A stretch of 6,099 nucleotides of DNA from an uncultured Lachnospiraceae bacterium. Its GTDB lineage: Bacteria > Bacillota > Clostridia > Lachnospirales > Lachnospiraceae. The stretch covers positions 1 through 6,099 of the forward strand of contig CAJURU010000064.1 of assembly GCA_910588845.1 (NCBI GenBank). Direction: 5' to 3'. This document shows, piece by piece, positions 1 through 6,052 of the stretch; the first letter of the stretch is position 1; every line of letters starts with the position of its first letter. The notes beneath the pieces were generated by a model, which saw nothing but the letters and a program-made list of their open reading frames with translations, did not search any database and was not told the DNA's origin. Both the position numbers and the translations under genes were made by a program.

Positions 1-31
1 TAATAGTAACTACGGCGGATTTTATGTGAGT

Positions 32-1279
32 TTATACTGCCGTGAATAATTCAGGATTATCATTTTCTTTATATAGAACAGAAAGTTTTAAAGGACTTCC
101 TTTGCAGCCATTGAATATGTTTTTTACCTCAATATATGGTTCTTCCGGTTTCCCGGTTGCAGGAATAATTTCTTGCGCCTTTAATACTTTGCCGCAAATT
201 ACACAATGGCTTCCTTCCGTTTTTCCTGTTTCTGTTGCCGTTGGCGCAATCGCAGGATCTATAATAGGTTCATGCCCTGTTGCTGAAATTTCTTCTGTAT
301 ATTCGTCGCCGCAACTGCAAGTGTATGTCCTGAACCCCGCCTCTGTGCAAGTTGGTTTTTTTGTTATAGTACTTTCGTATTTATGAGTATGTATTATATC
401 CACTGGAATGTCATTTTCTCTTGCGTATTGATGCGCATAAGAACCAGACTCGCAGCTAATTGTCAGGGTAATGCATCCTCTAAATGCATTTGTTAAAATC
501 TTTTCTACGGTTTTCGGTATTGAAATATTGGTTAATTTCATACAGCCCTCAAAAGCGCCTTGACTTATTTCTGATACATTATTTGGAAGGTTGATATTTT
601 TTAAATTTTCGCATCCACAAAACATGAAAGATTCTATAATCTTTATGCCTGGTGGAAGTTCTACATTTTCTAAGCTTGTGCAATCAAAAAATAAGTATCC
701 GCCCAACTTAGAAATATTATTAGATAATTTTACATTTTTTAAATTTTTACAATAGCCGAACGCATAAAAATCTATTTCTGTTACGGTATCTGCAATATTA
801 ACGGTTGCTAAATTTTCACATTCATAAAACGCCATATTACCTATGTATTCAACTCCGTATGGAATCTCAATCTCTTTTAAGTTATTGCAGCGAGAGAACG
901 CTTGGCTTCCGATACTTTTTACACTATTCGCAATAGTAACGTTTTCCAGATTTAAACAATCGCTAAATATTGCCCCATTTCCTATTTTGGTTACCCCATC
1001 TTCAATATATAGATTGGAGAAATTTTTTATTTCACATTCAACGATTTCTCTTCTATTTCCATAGATGTATAAAGTCCCATCTTCATATAATTTATATTCC
1101 GCATCATATGCATTGGGTCCGCATAATCCCGTCTGTATTACTTCTCCGTGTGCATTCTCATCAAAACCGCTTGCTTCTATGGCAGTTTCCTCTCCTTGAT
1201 TAGAAGTTTCGGCATGAAGTTCGGCTGGATATAGCGAAACTGCAAGTGACATAGTAACTGCTAAACATATAGACTTCAT
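32..1279 (-). CDS. Secreted BspA-like leucine-rich-repeat (LRR_5) protein, start region out of frame
   Basis: This is a probable exported surface or adhesin-type protein of 415 residues as read from the internal ATG at 1279. A hydrophobic signal peptide occupies residues 1-23 (cleavage likely after LHA). A 'CG...YKLYEDGTLYIYG' module follows at 52-74, of the kind that opens many BspA-like proteins. About eight 23-residue repeats run from 88 to 275, with the pattern 'AF..C.nL..i.iP..v..I' characteristic of LRR_5, and end in the usual 'GSYAHQYAREN' cap. Residues 299-378 hold two copies of a Cys-containing module common in clostridial surface proteins (C311, C321, C323; C359, C362). The last ~35 residues match nothing I recognise, and no LPXTG or choline-binding anchor is visible. 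The 1279 start has no properly spaced ribosome binding site. The natural start is the ATG at 1298, which is one base out of frame (see the A9 tract). Family call is firm; ligand is unknown. Confidence 0.88.
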   Translation of the reverse strand: MKSICLAVTMSLAVSLYPAELHAETSNQGEETAIEASGFDENAHGEVIQTGLCGPNAYDAEYKLYEDGTLYIYGNRREIVECEIKNFSNLYIEDGVTKIGNGAIFSDCLNLENVTIANSVKSIGSQAFSRCNNLKEIEIPYGVEYIGNMAFYECENLATVNIADTVTEIDFYAFGYCKNLKNVKLSNNISKLGGYLFFDCTSLENVELPPGIKIIESFMFCGCENLKNINLPNNVSEISQGAFEGCMKLTNISIPKTVEKILTNAFRGCITLTISCESGSYAHQYARENDIPVDIIHTHKYESTITKKPTCTEAGFRTYTCSCGDEYTEEISATGHEPIIDPAIAPTATETGKTEGSHCVICGKVLKAQEIIPATGKPEEPYIEVKNIFNGCKGSPLKLSVLYKENDNPELFTAV

Positions 1280-1312
1280 AAGCTTCTTTTTTTTTCATAG
1301 TATAACCTCCTC
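1277..1312 (-). promoter_or_regulatory. Ribosome binding site and out-of-frame ATG-A9 start of the LRR gene
   Basis: Read on the minus strand, GAGGAGGT (1312-1305) stands 6 bases before an ATG (1298-1296). That ATG is followed by nine A (1295-1287), then GAAGCTT and the internal ATG at 1279. The spacing is ideal for the ATG at 1298 and far too long (25 bases) for the one at 1279. As written, the ATG at 1298 opens a frame that stops after 32 codons at a TAA at 1202-1200. With eight A it would read MKKKKLMKSICLAV and continue into the LRR protein, a classic Lys-rich signal peptide of a 421-residue protein. The run is therefore one base too long, or two too short (A11), for in-frame translation. 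Confidence 0.85.
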
Positions 1313-1349
1313 ATATGTATAATGCTTATTTATCCAGAGAATTTTTTTG

Positions 1350-1379
1350 ATTGTACAAAAATCCTCGAATTTGAAACAA
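1350..1379 (-). promoter_or_regulatory. Possible promoter of the LRR gene
   Basis: In the 84-base gap between the pentapeptide-repeat gene and the LRR start, the minus strand carries TTGTTT (1379-1374), 18 bases, then TACAAT (1355-1350). This is a moderate sigma-A-like match, placed about 45 bases before the ribosome binding site. The gap is also short enough that the two genes could be cotranscribed, and no terminator hairpin is seen in it. Confidence 0.3.
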
Positions 1380-1382
1380 CAG

Positions 1383-1979
1383 CTAATCAATTTGTATTCC
1401 TAAACCATTCAGCAAGTTTATTACTTCCGGGAAAGAAAAAACGGCATTTGCCATTCGGCAAGTCATAATATCAATTTGATAACCGTTCGCTTCCCGGAAA
1501 TCGCTTTTTTGCAGATTACATTTGAAAAACTCTGTTTTATCCAGCTTACAGGATGTAAAATTACTTTCTGTAAGTTGGCACTCTGCAAACATGGAATCAT
1601 AGATTTCGTTACTGCTGAAAGTAAATTTTCGGAAATTTATCTTGGAAAATGTATTATATTTCAGGATGCATCCTGTCATTTTCTTGATGGGGTTTGCAAA
1701 TTTTCCGCTTGGCAGTAAATCTTCCCAATTAATGCCGATGAGCTGACAGCTTACAAATTCAGTAAATTGTATTTGCGAATCATTGTTTGCTTTAAGGCTG
1801 ATTATTTGGCATTTTTCAAAAACACAGCTGGAAAATGAGCATTGGTTTAATTCGCAGTCTTCAAAAGAGCAGTTTATAAACCTACATCCTGTAAACTTAT
1901 ATTTTTTAAACAATTCACCGCTTAATTTTAGGTTTTCAAAAGTTCTTTCTTCGTATTCGTTCCCGTATTTTATTTCCAT
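1383..1979 (-). CDS. Pentapeptide-repeat protein, Qnr/MfpA/McbG-like
   Basis: A 198-residue cytosolic-type protein without signal peptide or membrane segment. Large residues recur every five positions: F14, L19, F24, F29, F34, F39, L44, F49, F54, I59; then F75, L80, W85; then L106, F111, F116, F121, I126, F131, L136, F141, L146, F151, L156, F161, ending near F181. This is the register of a right-handed quadrilateral beta-helix. It is broken at two places (about 60-74 and 86-105), each shifting the phase by one. The C-terminal 'PEVINLLNGLGIQID' resembles the terminal helix and tail of Qnr proteins, which serve for dimerisation. Known relatives of this length (Qnr, MfpA, McbG) mimic DNA and protect DNA gyrase; that role here is inference. 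AAGGAGGA at 1996-1989 supports the ATG at 1979. It lies upstream of the LRR gene on the same strand. Many pentapeptide proteins have no known function. Confidence 0.88.
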   Translation of the reverse strand: MEIKYGNEYEERTFENLKLSGELFKKYKFTGCRFINCSFEDCELNQCSFSSCVFEKCQIISLKANNDSQIQFTEFVSCQLIGINWEDLLPSGKFANPIKKMTGCILKYNTFSKINFRKFTFSSNEIYDSMFAECQLTESNFTSCKLDKTEFFKCNLQKSDFREANGYQIDIMTCRMANAVFSFPEVINLLNGLGIQID

Positions 1980-1988
1980 ATAAAAGTG

Positions 1989-2029
1989 TCCTCCTTCATT
2001 ATCATATAATTTTTGTGGTTATATTTCAA
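1989..2029 (-). promoter_or_regulatory. Candidate promoter and ribosome binding site of the pentapeptide-repeat gene
   Basis: On the minus strand TTGAAA (2029-2024), exactly 17 bases, then TATGAT (2006-2001) form a good sigma-A-type promoter. AAGGAGGA (1996-1989) lies 9 bases before the ATG at 1979. The predicted transcription start (~1994) would fall at the edge of the ribosome binding site, leaving an unusually short leader. An alternative further upstream is TTTACA (2087-2082), 18 bases, TATATA (2063-2058), which would give a leader of about 70 bases. Confidence 0.45.
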
Positions 2030-2059
2030 CATTTTTAGGTTAATTTAAGCTGCGGCATA

Positions 2060-2065
2060 TATAAT
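2060..2065 (+). promoter_or_regulatory. Candidate -10 box of the DUF4353 gene
   Basis: A perfect TATAAT lies 53 bases before the ATG at 2118. I see no good -35 box 16-18 bases upstream, so this may be a weak or activator-dependent promoter. A second box, TATAGT at 2093-2098, is too close to the ribosome binding site (GGAGAGG, 2106-2112) to be likely. The TATAAT lies in the loop of a small inverted repeat, GCTGC (2049-2053) and GCAGC (2073-2077), which could be an operator or chance. Confidence 0.35.
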
Positions 2066-2117
2066 ATAAAAAGCAGCATTTTGTAAAACTATTATAGTAT
2101 GAAGTGGAGAGGAAAGT

Positions 2118-3215
2118 ATGCGAAACAAAACAAAGAAATGTGCGGTTGCTTTGATGACGTTCTGTACTATGACGGCGTCGCTTATTTTTCCGGGAGAGGC
2201 CATACAGGCCGCTTATGGTGAAAGTGAGACCATGTATAGCGGATTATCGGATTTACGGACAGTTTATAATGAAGCCCAGGCAGCGTTTATCACTTTTTCC
2301 GATACGCAGGCGACGGTAAAAGGCTTAGAAGAAGGATGCAGCGCTACGGGCACGGCTGTCACAATAAGCGAAGCCGGAACTTATGTATTTTCCGGAAACT
2401 GTGTGGACGGAAGCATCACAGTAAAAAAGGGGACGACGGGCGTCAAGCTAATATTAAATGGGCTGGATTTGACCTCAGCTTCCGCAGTTACAGGTCCGGT
2501 ACTCTGCAAAGCGGGCACAGAAACAGAGATTATAGCAGAGGCTGGGACGGTAAACACTCTTACAGACAGTATGGCAAATACGGAGGAGAAGGCCGCTGTC
2601 AAAGTGAATAAGCAGTCATCCCTGACATTGTCCGGCGCGGGGACGCTAAATGTCGTTGGCGTGTGCAAGAATGGCATCAAAGGAGGCGCGGAGACGGATA
2701 TTACTGTTCAGGAGCAGAATTTGCATATTAAATCGGCGGATAATGGACTTGCCTCCGACAATACGGTAACGGTCAAGAGTGGAAAGCTGATGATTGAAGC
2801 GGGCGGAGACGGCATCAAATCATCGCCGGACAGATTGGATGATGCTGGGAATGCGGACGACACGGTATCTCTGGGCGACATTATCTTAGAGAGCGGTGAA
2901 ATAAATATTATTGCGGCGGCAGACGGCATTCAGGGCGATAACAGCGTGACAGTCAATGGGGGTTCTTATCAGATTACGACAAACGGCGGATATACGACAA
3001 CGCTTGCTTCCATCAGAAATTGCTACGAGGGTTTGGAGGCGGGAACCGTCTATGTGAACAGCGGAACTATCAATATTAATTCCACAGATGACGGCGTCAA
3101 TGCAGCGGGCGGTAATGACGGCAGCGGCAGCAATGGCAGGCCCGGAGACGGTTTTAACCCGGGAGGCGGCAGGCCTGGCAACATGGGGGCGGCCCTGGCG
3201 GAAGATTGGCGGTGA
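2118..3215 (+). CDS. Secreted carbohydrate-binding beta-helix protein (DUF4353/Cthe_2159 family), N-terminal part, frameshifted
   Basis: The 365-residue N-terminal part of a secreted protein. A Lys/Arg-rich start and hydrophobic stretch (residues 1-24) form a signal peptide, with cleavage likely near IQA-AYG (~31). From ~57 on, the 'ITFSDTQATVKG...' opening and successive short beta rungs match the DUF4353 carbohydrate-binding family. That family includes the parallel beta-helix protein Cthe_2159, reported to bind pectin-like polysaccharide and calcium. Recurrent Asp/Gly turns are clear: NGIKG 185-189, NGLAS 209-213, GDGIKSS 230-236, ADGIQGD 268-274, DDGVNAA 324-330. A Gly/Pro-rich loop (331-357) leads to a premature TGA at 3213-3215. 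The beta-helix plainly continues in another frame from ~3206, so this is one gene interrupted by a frameshift. GGAGAGG (2106-2112) supports the ATG at 2118. Binding of a plant or mucin polysaccharide is inference. Confidence 0.85.
   Translation: MRNKTKKCAVALMTFCTMTASLIFPGEAIQAAYGESETMYSGLSDLRTVYNEAQAAFITFSDTQATVKGLEEGCSATGTAVTISEAGTYVFSGNCVDGSITVKKGTTGVKLILNGLDLTSASAVTGPVLCKAGTETEIIAEAGTVNTLTDSMANTEEKAAVKVNKQSSLTLSGAGTLNVVGVCKNGIKGGAETDITVQEQNLHIKSADNGLASDNTVTVKSGKLMIEAGGDGIKSSPDRLDDAGNADDTVSLGDIILESGEINIIAAADGIQGDNSVTVNGGSYQITTNGGYTTTLASIRNCYEGLEAGTVYVNSGTININSTDDGVNAAGGNDGSGSNGRPGDGFNPGGGRPGNMGAALAEDWR
3158..3215 (+). other. Frameshift interval within the DUF4353 gene
   Basis: The downstream frame has a TAA at 3155-3157 and the upstream frame ends at TGA 3213-3215, so the break lies between these. 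The best candidate is the run of five G at 3185-3189. One extra G would turn '...NMGAALAEDWR-stop' into '...NMGGGPGGRLAVMNTD', continuing the Gly/Pro-rich loop and joining both parts into one protein of 827 residues. The upstream TGA and an ATG in the downstream frame overlap as TGATG (3213-3217). Confidence 0.8.
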
Positions 3216-4600
3216 TGAACACGGACCCTGTGGAGGATAGCAATAATAGTGCTGCTATCACAGACAGTACTTATGCGGCAGGAAATGAAGGATATGCCAT
3301 AAATATAAACGGGGGTACGCTCTACGTCAAAGCAGCGGGAGATGGACTGGATTCTAATGGTGATATTTCTATTTCCGGTGGAAATATCATTGTCTATGGC
3401 GCGGCAGCAGGCGATCCCGGCAGTGATAACTTTCCATTTGACCATGATGGAAGCTTTGCAATTTCCGGCGGCTATATTTTTGGCGCAGGTTCTTCTCAGA
3501 TGGAGGAGGGCGTGCAGTCCTCCACACAGGGGTATATTGTCAATAAAAATACATACAGTCAGGGAGACGTTATCTGCGTGCTGGACGGTCAGGGAAATGT
3601 GCTTTTTACCGAAGCGTTAGCAGAACGGGTCAACTATATGATGTATTCCTCGCCGGAAATGACGGCCTCTGGAAACTATAGCTTTAAAATGGGGGCGGAT
3701 GCAGGGCAGATTGATATCAGCGAGTGCCAGATTACGTTGGAACAGCAAAGCTATACATATAACGGAATAGCAAAGCAGCCTCGTGTTACAGTATCACATG
3801 GCGGAAAGGCTTTAATTAAAAATCAAGATTATACCGTTGGCTACAGCAGTAATATAAACGCAGGGACAGCAAAAGTTACAGTAAAAGGCATGGGTAGCTA
3901 TCAGGGAACAGTTGAGAGAGAATTTGTAATCCTGGAAAAAAGCGAGGAAAGTACGAATCCTGGCGGGGGAACGAATCCCGGAGGCTCCGCAAATCCAGGA
4001 GGAAATGAGAATCCTGGCGGCACAGCTTATCAAAAACCGGCAAAAGTGAAAGGTCTTTCGGCGTCTTCTGTGAATGCAGCGAAAATTAAAATCAGTTGGA
4101 AAAAGGCGGTGGATGCAGACGGATATCTTTTGTACCGTTATGACGGCAAGAAAAAGGCATGGAAATGCATTAAGACGATTACGAAAGGGATAATTACCAG
4201 CTATATTGACAGCGGGCTTGCGTCGGGAACTGCGTTTAAGTACCGTGTATGCGCTTTTACGTCGGCAGATAAGAAATATAAGGGTGATTTCTCCAATTCG
4301 GTTACGACGGCGACGAAGCCGTCAAAGGTAAGTATTAAGACCGTAACGGCGAAAAAGAAAGCTCTTGCGCTCAAATGGAAGAAGACGGCCGGCAGCGGTT
4401 ATGAAATCACTTATTCTTCAAAGAAAAACTTCTCCGGCGCGAAGACGGTTAAAATAAATGGCGCTTCCAAGTCTTCCTGTACGGTGAAAAAACTAAAATC
4501 AAAAAAGACGTATTATGTAAAAATCCGTGCATACAAGAAAGTGGGCGGCAAGATTTACCGCGGTCCATACAGCGCCAGGAAGCAGGTAAAAACAAAATAA
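3206..4600 (+). CDS. C-terminal part of the DUF4353 protein: beta-helix end, MBG-like domain, Gly/Pro linker, two Fn3 domains
   Basis: These 464 residues, opened by a TTG at 3206 (or the ATG at 3215), lack a signal peptide and a convincing ribosome binding site, so they are best read as the rest of the gene starting at 2118. Residues ~28-165 complete the DUF4353 beta-helix ('YAININGGTLYVKAAGDGLDSNGD', with further GG turns to ~90), given here in outline. Residues ~172-243 form an MBG/YDG-like beta-sandwich ('SYTYNGIAKQPRVTV...DYTVGY...NAGTAKVTVKG'). Residues 250-272 are a Gly/Pro linker of four NPGG units. Two fibronectin type III domains follow, ~277-370 and ~371-464, the second very Lys-rich. 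No LPXTG or other anchor is visible, so the intact product may be released or held to the wall by its basic tail. The arrangement suits an exported polysaccharide-binding protein. Confidence 0.83.
   Translation: MAVMNTDPVEDSNNSAAITDSTYAAGNEGYAININGGTLYVKAAGDGLDSNGDISISGGNIIVYGAAAGDPGSDNFPFDHDGSFAISGGYIFGAGSSQMEEGVQSSTQGYIVNKNTYSQGDVICVLDGQGNVLFTEALAERVNYMMYSSPEMTASGNYSFKMGADAGQIDISECQITLEQQSYTYNGIAKQPRVTVSHGGKALIKNQDYTVGYSSNINAGTAKVTVKGMGSYQGTVEREFVILEKSEESTNPGGGTNPGGSANPGGNENPGGTAYQKPAKVKGLSASSVNAAKIKISWKKAVDADGYLLYRYDGKKKAWKCIKTITKGIITSYIDSGLASGTAFKYRVCAFTSADKKYKGDFSNSVTTATKPSKVSIKTVTAKKKALALKWKKTAGSGYEITYSSKKNFSGAKTVKINGASKSSCTVKKLKSKKTYYVKIRAYKKVGGKIYRGPYSARKQVKTK
3956..4021 (+). repeat. 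Imperfect tandem repeat coding for an NPGG linker
   Basis: Four degenerate copies of a 15-18 base unit encode NPGG followed by one or two small or polar residues (G-T, S-A, N-E, then T-A). The copies differ at third positions (AATCCTGGC, AATCCCGGA, AATCCAGGA, AATCCTGGC), so this is an old, diverged linker between the MBG-like and Fn3 domains and not a recent expansion. Confidence 0.8.
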
Positions 4601-4622
4601 AAAGTTGTAACAGAGAAGACAG

Positions 4623-4670
4623 GCCGCCGCACCCGGGAAGAACGAAATCCTGGATGCGGCGGCAATTTTG
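4623..4670 (+). terminator. GC-rich hairpin terminator after the DUF4353 gene
   Basis: Arms GCCGCCGCA (4623-4631) and TGCGGCGGC (4655-4663) pair perfectly over 9 bp. After one C-A mismatch the stem continues for five more pairs (one G-T), closing an 11-base loop. The plus strand then reads AATTTTG, a short T run. It begins 22 bases after the stop at 4600 and sits between convergent genes. On the minus strand the sequence after the hairpin is only mildly T-rich (CTGTCTTCTCTG), so it mainly serves the plus strand but may also stop larC transcripts. The rest of 4601-4739 shows nothing else I can name. Confidence 0.72.
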
Positions 4671-4739
4671 TGCGCGTTTTCTATAAATTGTTGAAGTTAT
4701 CTTCTATATTAATACCGCTTTCACAGGTTTATGGGGAAG

Positions 4740-6038
4740 TTACAGCGTTTTATGGAAGGCTGCTACTGCCGCTGCGTACACGGTCTGGAAAGGAACCTTG
4801 CATTGTCTTGCCGCCGCGGCAACATCTTCGTATTCGGGTTTGCATTTAGTGATGCCATAGCCGGTGCTGATTTTGATAGTGATTTCCCCATAGACAGTAG
4901 AAATCTTGCGGAACTGTGCGTCTAAGGTTCTCCGATAACAAGGCTGGATGCGGATGCCGCGCGTAGCAGTGTGCGTTAAAATCAGACGGCTGAAACGGCT
5001 TTCTTCTGTTACGTTGCAGAGCACAGTCAGCAGTATACCGGGACGGTCTTTTTTCATATTGATAGGAGTGGTATAGACATCCAGGGCTCCGGCATCCCGC
5101 AGGAGTTTTGTAGCATAGGAGATGGTTTCCGGCGTCATATCGTCCAGATTACAGGAGAGTTCGAGGATTTGGTCAAGGCTGTGGAACTGTTCCGTATAGT
5201 AATCAGGATGCGTCTCTTTATCTCCATCCGACTTGACAGCGGCGGCAGAGGGGTAGCCGGGCAACTGTCTGGGGGAGGGAACCGGAAGAATGCTCAGGTT
5301 GCCCCAGAATGCGCGCAGGCAGTTGGCAGTATCAAAGTCCTTAGCGCCCATGCCGTATCCGGTCTGTTCTACTGTCATCGGCGGCATAGGCGTAAATTGG
5401 CTGGAAAAATGTTTTAGCAGCGCGGCGCCGGTGGGCGTGCATAATTCTCCGTCTATGCTGCCACCATAAATAGGTATGTCTTTTAAGAGTTCAGCAGTTG
5501 CCGGGGCAGGCACCGGAAGAATGCCATGCGCACAGCGCACGCTGCCGCTTCCCACATGTATGGGGGAGGCAATGATCTGTTCTGGATTTAAAAGTTCTAT
5601 CAGCAGGCAGCAGCCGACAACGTCCATGATTGCGTCCAGCGTACCGACCTCGTGAAAATGAATTTGGGAAATATCTGTGTGGTGCGCGGCGCTCTCCGCA
5701 TTGCCGATTAAAGTATATACTGCCTTGGCATGTTCCTTTACAGAGGCAGAGACAGGCAGGTTTCCAATCTGTTCCAGCATTTCCTGATAACCGGTGTGGA
5801 GATGGTTGTGGACACGTTCCGATGTTTCTTCCTGTCCGAGAATCACAACGTTCATTTTCGTCCCCCAAATCCCGCATTTTTCAGAGGGGGAAGCGCTCAA
5901 CATAAGCTGGTTGGGAAAAAGGCTGTTCATATTTTTTATGAAGGCGTCTTTTGCAGAATCCGACAGAAGTTCGTAGAGCGCGCCCATCAGCATATCGCCG
6001 GAGGCGCCCATGTTGCATTCAAGATAAAGTGTTTTCAT
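4740..6038 (-). CDS. larC: LarC, nickel-insertion enzyme for the nickel-pincer nucleotide (lactate racemase cofactor)
   Basis: LarC inserts nickel into pyridinium-3,5-bisthiocarboxylic acid mononucleotide in a CTP-dependent reaction. This is the last step in making the nickel-pincer cofactor used by LarA lactate racemase and related racemases/epimerases, in the cytosol. The 432 residues carry the family landmarks in order: MGASGDMLMGAL (10-21), a His cluster HNHLH (77-81), IHFHEVGTLDAIMDVVG (126-142), LPVPAPATAELL (174-185), GELCTPTGAALL (197-208), a variable linker (~250-288), LSCNLDDMTPE (294-304), PINMKKDRPG (325-334), TATRGIRIQP (357-366) and KPEYEDVAAAA near the end (400-410). Both halves are in one continuous frame, unlike Lactiplantibacillus plantarum, where larC1 and larC2 are joined by ribosomal frameshifting. 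GGAGGT (6052-6047), 8 bases before the ATG, supports the start. LarB and LarE are not in this window. Family assignment is firm. Confidence 0.95.
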   Translation of the reverse strand: MKTLYLECNMGASGDMLMGALYELLSDSAKDAFIKNMNSLFPNQLMLSASPSEKCGIWGTKMNVVILGQEETSERVHNHLHTGYQEMLEQIGNLPVSASVKEHAKAVYTLIGNAESAAHHTDISQIHFHEVGTLDAIMDVVGCCLLIELLNPEQIIASPIHVGSGSVRCAHGILPVPAPATAELLKDIPIYGGSIDGELCTPTGAALLKHFSSQFTPMPPMTVEQTGYGMGAKDFDTANCLRAFWGNLSILPVPSPRQLPGYPSAAAVKSDGDKETHPDYYTEQFHSLDQILELSCNLDDMTPETISYATKLLRDAGALDVYTTPINMKKDRPGILLTVLCNVTEESRFSRLILTHTATRGIRIQPCYRRTLDAQFRKISTVYGEITIKISTGYGITKCKPEYEDVAAAARQCKVPFQTVYAAAVAAFHKTL

Positions 6039-6046
6039 TATTTCTT

Positions 6047-6052
6047 ACCTCC
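6047..6052 (-). promoter_or_regulatory. Ribosome binding site of larC
   Basis: GGAGGT on the minus strand, 8 bases before the ATG at 6038, fixes the larC start. Upstream to the window edge (6053-6099) there is a TTGACA (6074-6069) but no -10 box at a workable distance, so the promoter, or an upstream lar gene, is probably beyond the edge. Confidence 0.75.

Noticed and set aside
1..31. Continuation of the LRR gene past its stop at 32-34
   Set aside because: The short stretch before the window edge is open in more than one frame but too short to show whether the C-terminus is also frameshifted.
42..386. A 114-codon plus-strand frame opposite the end of the LRR gene
   Set aside because: It is antisense to the Cys-rich C-terminal module of the LRR protein and has no ribosome binding site or recognisable product.
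1287..1298. A AAA AAA G as a programmed -1 ribosomal frameshift site
   Set aside because: From the ATG at 1298 the LRR frame lies at +1 (or -2). A -1 slip leads to the wrong frame, so only DNA-level or transcriptional slippage of one A lost or two gained would work.
3956..4021. Tandem repeat as a contingency or CRISPR-like array
   Set aside because: The units are short, diverged at third positions and encode a Gly/Pro linker. There are no spacers, and the lengths differ by multiples of three.
5491..5877. A 128-codon minus-strand frame inside larC
   Set aside because: It lies wholly inside larC in another frame, and larC has all its family motifs across this stretch.
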